Source: Candidatus Melainabacteria bacterium
GTDB lineage: Bacteria; Cyanobacteriota; Vampirovibrionia; Obscuribacterales; Obscuribacteraceae
Length of the DNA stretch: 64,000 nucleotides
Reading direction: 5' to 3'
NCBI GenBank assembly: GCA_003963305.1
Contig: RXJR01000005.1
Span: 100,007 to 164,006, forward strand
Positions 60,941-64,000 of the stretch are shown in pieces. Numbering within the stretch: the stretch's first letter is position 1; each line of letters starts with the position of its first letter. The position numbers and the translations under genes are program-made. The notes under the pieces were generated by a model. That model was not told the DNA's origin, searched no databases, and saw nothing but the letters and a program-made list of their open reading frames with translations.

Positions 60941-62283
60941 TGATGTTGCCCACGCCCCAGATTCTGGTCATTCATCAGCCTCGCCAGGCTGCAGATTACG
61001 CATCGGTTCTGGAAAAGACGGGCGCCCGCGTCAGCGCCGTCACTTCGTTTGAAGAAGCAAACGAGTTGCTGTCATTTCTTCACCCCGATTTGATTATCCT
61101 GGCGGCGCACATGCCGGAAGGGGACGGGCGACTCTACTGTCAGCAAATTCGTGCCACGCTGGTTCACCCGAGACCCGTGCTTGTTTTGCTGCATGAATCC
61201 ACTGACGTCAACGAGCGTATCAGCGCCTTCCGCTACGGTGCCGACGACGTGCTCGGTGATCCGATCGACAAGAATGAACTGGCGATCCGGGTGCTGGCGC
61301 ACTTGCGCCGCCGCCAGGAAGAATTCCTCAATCCATTGACGCAACTGCCCGGACAGAACCTGATCAGACGCATGCTGGAACAGAGCCTGGTCTCAGACAG
61401 ACCGTGGTCGGCAATGTCTTGCGACTTGAACAAGATTCGTGTTTATAACGAAACATACGGTGACCTGGCTGGTGACCAGCTGATTAAGGCGCTGGGCGCC
61501 ATTCTCTCTCACGTCGCCGATGACAATGATTTTGTTGGGCACATTGAAGCGGATGATTTCCTCATGGTCAGTCACGGGGAGCATCTGGAGCGCAAAGCAA
61601 AGAAAATTTGCGACCAGTTCGACGAAATCAGCCGCCGTTTCTACCCTCGCGGCGACATCGAGCGAGGCTATTTGATTTCGACGGGGCGCGGCGGTATTCG
61701 CAGACGCGTACCCCTTATATCCATTGCTATTGGTATCGTATCCAGTACCAAGCGGAGATTCCAGAGCTACGTCGACGTGCTTACGACCTCACGAGACTAT
61801 CGTTATGCCGCCAAGCGAAAAACAGGCTCAGCCTGGGTGAGTGATAAGGAAGTTATAGAGCCGGCACCGAACGTAAAGCGCTCCCAACACCATCCCGACT
61901 CAGACAAACTGCCGAGCATTCTGGTTGTAGAACCAGACGGCGCCATGGCCTGTTTACTCCAGGAGACCCTGTCGCTGGAAGGTTACGCAGTCGAGGTAAC
62001 GAGTTCCGCAGACGACGCTCTCGAAATCGCCAGAGAACGGCATCCCGACCTGGTGCTGCTCGAATCACATCTGTCGGACCGACAGATGGACGGTTGGGAG
62101 CTATGTCGTGTCCTCAAAGAAGACCGCGACCTGTGCAATATATGGATAGTAATGGCAACCTCTCACCCAGATCAGTCAGCCGCGCTGGAAGCGGGAGCTG
62201 ACCTTTATTTGCCCAAACCTTTCGATATGCCGGCTTTGTTGTCTGAAGTGAGCTACCTGCTGCGCTCGGGCATCAGCGCTTAA
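60940..62283 (+). CDS. REC-GGDEF-REC protein with all signature residues degraded
   Basis: 447 residues. REC 1 (residues 6-120): the phospho-acceptor is Ala 55 (LILAAHMP instead of LxLDxxMP) and the acidic pair is His-Gln. GGDEF-like domain (about 130-290): the signature reads EADDF rather than GGDEF, so it is presumably not a diguanylate cyclase. REC 2 (325-447): the acceptor position is Glu 375 (LLESHLSD), a possible phosphomimetic, with the Lys (YLPKPFD) and Thr kept. There is no DNA-binding domain. Coupled to the PAS kinase by overlap (TGATG), so it may bind that kinase or another partner rather than being phosphorylated. Confidence 0.88.
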   Translation: MMLPTPQILVIHQPRQAADYASVLEKTGARVSAVTSFEEANELLSFLHPDLIILAAHMPEGDGRLYCQQIRATLVHPRPVLVLLHESTDVNERISAFRYGADDVLGDPIDKNELAIRVLAHLRRRQEEFLNPLTQLPGQNLIRRMLEQSLVSDRPWSAMSCDLNKIRVYNETYGDLAGDQLIKALGAILSHVADDNDFVGHIEADDFLMVSHGEHLERKAKKICDQFDEISRRFYPRGDIERGYLISTGRGGIRRRVPLISIAIGIVSSTKRRFQSYVDVLTTSRDYRYAAKRKTGSAWVSDKEVIEPAPNVKRSQHHPDSDKLPSILVVEPDGAMACLLQETLSLEGYAVEVTSSADDALEIARERHPDLVLLESHLSDRQMDGWELCRVLKEDRDLCNIWIVMATSHPDQSAALEAGADLYLPKPFDMPALLSEVSYLLRSGISA

Positions 62284-62362
62284 GCCGAGTCGAGCCAAGC
62301 TAAGCTGAGCTGAGCCAGGTAGAGTCGCTGTAATTTCAGTCAACCCAAATGTGCCACCATAT

Positions 62363-62950
62363 CTAGTGCACAACTTTTACCTGGTTCAAAATCCAGTCAA
62401 CAGCCTCGACAATTGATGGAGCCTGATAATCGGGTTTGACGACATGCTGATACTCGCCCTTCAGTACGGCTTCTCCATATCCTGTTGTAACGAGGATGCC
62501 CCTGGCGCCGCAGTTTTGAGCAAGTTCAACATCTGTCGCCTTGTCTCCGATCACAAAAGATCTGGTTTTATCCAGCTCCGGATGTTCAGCGTAAGCCTGT
62601 TCGACCATGCCGACAGCGGGCTTTCTGCAGTCACAGGCACGATTGAACGGTTCGACCGTACCTTCTTCTAAATGCGGGCAGTAATAAACGTGGTCGAGAT
62701 GGGCATTATTCTCTTCAAGCAATCTCAAGAGGCGCGCGTTCAGTGCATGAATATGAGACTCAGCATAGTATCCGCGCGCAGCGCCGGTTTGATTGGTAAC
62801 CAAAATAGCGGCAATGCCTGCTTGATTGAGCTTGCGAACAGCCTCGGCGGCGCCATCAATGAGGACAAGGTCGTCCAAATTGCGAATGTAACCAACTTCA
62901 ACATTGAGAGTGCCATCGCGATCTAGAAATACAACAGGCTGCTTGTTCAT
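62363..62950 (-). CDS. gmhB: HAD-IIIA phosphatase, GmhB-like (D,D-heptose 1,7-bisphosphate phosphatase)
   Basis: 195 residues from the ATG at 62948-62950, with AGGGA seven bases upstream; the longer start adds eight residues. HAD motifs: DRDGTLNVE (motif I, two Asp), LVTNQTGAARG (motif II) and IGDKATDVELAQNCG (motif IV). A zinc-site pattern CPHLEEGT...CDCRKP is as in GmhB. It converts heptose bisphosphate to monophosphate for LPS inner-core synthesis, or acts as a histidinol-phosphate phosphatase. Heptose genes are not adjacent, so specificity is inferred. Confidence 0.85.
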   Translation of the reverse strand: MNKQPVVFLDRDGTLNVEVGYIRNLDDLVLIDGAAEAVRKLNQAGIAAILVTNQTGAARGYYAESHIHALNARLLRLLEENNAHLDHVYYCPHLEEGTVEPFNRACDCRKPAVGMVEQAYAEHPELDKTRSFVIGDKATDVELAQNCGARGILVTTGYGEAVLKGEYQHVVKPDYQAPSIVEAVDWILNQVKVVH

Positions 62951-63177
62951 TGCGTTGTCCCTGGTGCTTGTCATACTAATGACAGCGCCGTCAGTTCTAT
63001 CGATACATTTATAGCACTGGCAGCGAAATTATTACTATTTGCTACAGTCAATAGGAGATAATGGAAACGCTTGCTGGCTCTGACTTTAGGAGAAGAGCGG
63101 GCAGAAAACATGGTCGTATTAGAAACGCGCCTATGTTAGGATGAGCTATCGAATTTCTATCTAGTAGTGAGCTGTGA

Positions 63178-63579
63178 ATGAGACTACACGACGATAATGC
63201 CTCGTTCCGCTTCAATCAAGCTGGGCTTCGTAAATTTCTCGGCGACCTTGAGTGCGAGATTATGGAACTGGTTTGGAAAAAAGCGGCGCCAACTGTAACT
63301 GTTCGCGAAATTTACGACGTTTTGCGCCACGAGCGCCAAATCGCCTACACGACAGTGATGACAACAATGGTCCGGCTGGCTGAAAAGGGCATGCTGCGCA
63401 TCGTAGACAAGGCAGGATTGGCTAATTGCTATGCGCCTGCGGAGTCGAGAGAAGAGTTTCTTCAAAACGCAGTCTCCCGTGTCCTGGATATCTTCATCAA
63501 AGATTTTCCAGAGGAAGCCAATCACTTCCTCGATGAATACGCCAACCGTGCCAAGAAGCAACCATCGCGCAAGCGCTGA
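63178..63579 (+). CDS. BlaI/MecI/CopY-family transcriptional repressor
   Basis: 133 residues. The winged-helix N-terminal part (GDLECEIMELVWKKAAPTVTVREIYDVL, then IAYTTVMTTMVRLAEKGML, two blocks) matches the BlaI family, which represses beta-lactamase or copper operons and is inactivated by a membrane M56-type peptidase. No peptidase gene lies next to it in the window. C-terminal 60 residues form the dimer helices. Start ATG at 63178 without a clear strong ribosome-binding site. Cytoplasmic, DNA-binding. Confidence 0.88.
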   Translation: MRLHDDNASFRFNQAGLRKFLGDLECEIMELVWKKAAPTVTVREIYDVLRHERQIAYTTVMTTMVRLAEKGMLRIVDKAGLANCYAPAESREEFLQNAVSRVLDIFIKDFPEEANHFLDEYANRAKKQPSRKR

Positions 63580-63710
63580 CTGATGCCACCATATCTGGTT
63601 ACAGATAGTACCAGGCGATCTGGGAATGTCTTGATGCATTCGCTCGCACTGGTGACGCACGCCTGAGACATGCAATACAAATCGATTAGGGTTCAACTCC
63701 AATTGTTGAT

Positions 63711-63812
63711 TGGAAGCACTTTGAGCAACAATCACAACGAGATTGAACGAGCAACCAATCCCAACAAGCGATTGAACCTCAACAAGAGTTTGAACGAACA
63801 ACCAACTAAAGC
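63711..63812. repeat. Imperfect TTGAAC-containing repeats
   Basis: Four TTGAGC/TTGAAC heads followed by variable CAAC-rich tails (starts near 63720, 63743, 63772 and 63790) lie just before the terminator. Spacing is irregular (18-29 bases). Confidence 0.4.
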
Positions 63813-63845
63813 AAAAAAAGGGCAGTTCTTGCGAACTGCCCTTTT
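63813..63845 (-). terminator. Strong intrinsic terminator of the minus-strand gene
   Basis: A 13-bp perfect stem (AAAAGGGCAGTTC with GAACTGCCCTTTT, loop TTGC) is followed on the minus strand by seven T's. It lies 18 bases after the stop of the partial gene. Confidence 0.85.
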
Positions 63846-63862
63846 CGTTTGTTGATTCGTTC

Positions 63863-64000
63863 TTATTGGTTATCTGGAATTGGTGAACCTTCAGGCAACG
63901 TTGGTGACGTCTTCTGATGTCTTTCCGATCTTCCCGATGTGTAGTGTCTTTCGTCGATGACGGTTGGCTCTACCTGGAACAGGTTGATGTCTCTTGGTCC
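63863..64000 (-). CDS. C-terminal tail of an unidentified gene, cut by window edge
   Basis: On the minus strand an open frame enters at 64000 and runs 45 codons to a TAA at 63863-63865. The tail is hydrophilic (DINLFQVEPTVIDERH, then SGRSERHQKTSPTLPEG, ending IPDNQ), without a recognisable domain. The terminator immediately after it supports a real gene ending here. The product cannot be named. Confidence 0.6.
   Translation of the reverse strand, partial: GPRDINLFQVEPTVIDERHYTSGRSERHQKTSPTLPEGSPIPDNQ

Noticed and set aside
1..64000. tRNA or rRNA genes
   Set aside because: No cloverleaf-like T-arm (GGTTCGANTCC) with matching acceptor stem was found by eye; a tRNAscan run would be decisive.

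Overview
The window carries about 60 genes on both strands of what looks like an ordinary, gene-dense bacterial chromosome. There are no rRNA or tRNA genes that I can recognise, no insertion sequences, no prophage and no CRISPR array. The set is diderm-like: an envelope saccharide enzyme (gmhB-like HAD phosphatase), the pyruvyl transferase csaB next to a WecG/TagA-type glycosyltransferase, PspA/IM30 at the left edge, a DUF2993-like protein, an AarF/UbiB kinase, a membrane-anchored YvcK and a flavin reductase that resembles the C-terminal module of cyanobacterial diflavin proteins. There are no photosynthesis genes. With long repetitive alanine-rich proteins, this fits a non-photosynthetic cyanobacterial relative (Vampirovibrionia/Melainabacteria, perhaps Obscuribacterales). 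That assignment is inference from gene content, not proven.

Layout. 1-5.2 kb: envelope and secreted proteins (PspA start, SGNH hydrolase, glycine-rich exported protein, PHB-depolymerase-like esterase, TPR protein). 5.3-11 kb: Sua5, an EF-hand protein, MiaB, RibD and an atypical phosphofructokinase. 11-14.4 kb: sucCD and a patatin. 14.3-17.9 kb: a minus-strand operon def - orf - rapZ C-domain - yvcK - flavin reductase. 18-23 kb: exported hydrolase pair, CobU, YgjP-like protease, FabF. 23-28.3 kb: one giant 1787-residue repeat/coiled-coil protein. 28.6-37.3 kb: CysE, small coiled-coil and zinc-ribbon proteins, an acyl-CoA dehydrogenase homologue lacking its catalytic glutamate, Rpe, a TOPRIM protein overlapping a small membrane protein, MATE and RadC. 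37.4-46.5 kb: IspG, ETF, LOG, HolA, PhoU and a PhoBR-like pair, GpmI. 46.8-51.8 kb: threonine-rich lipoprotein, DUF2993-like protein, RNase PH, AarF kinase, zinc-ribbon membrane protein. 51.85 kb: a 14-bp minisatellite. 52-57.2 kb: GcvPB, RNase D, GlcF and GlcE-like. 57.3-62.3 kb: csaB, wecG, Mini-RNase III, a PAS histidine kinase and a degenerate REC-GGDEF-REC protein. 62.4-64 kb: GmhB-like phosphatase, BlaI-family repressor and the tail of an unidentified gene.

How the genes fit together. Central metabolism is represented by PFK, GpmI, Rpe, SucCD, glycolate oxidation, glycine cleavage and electron-transfer flavoprotein. RNA processing is represented by MiaB, Sua5, RNase PH, RNase D and Mini-III. 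Two signalling modules are present: a PhoR/PhoB/PhoU set with a soluble kinase, and a PAS kinase coupled to a protein whose receiver and GGDEF signatures are all degraded. The most unusual material is the giant repeat protein, the catalytic-residue losses (acyl-CoA dehydrogenase, PFK, REC-GGDEF-REC), the free-standing RapZ C-domain, the TOPRIM/membrane pair and the Mini-III gene without a normal start codon.
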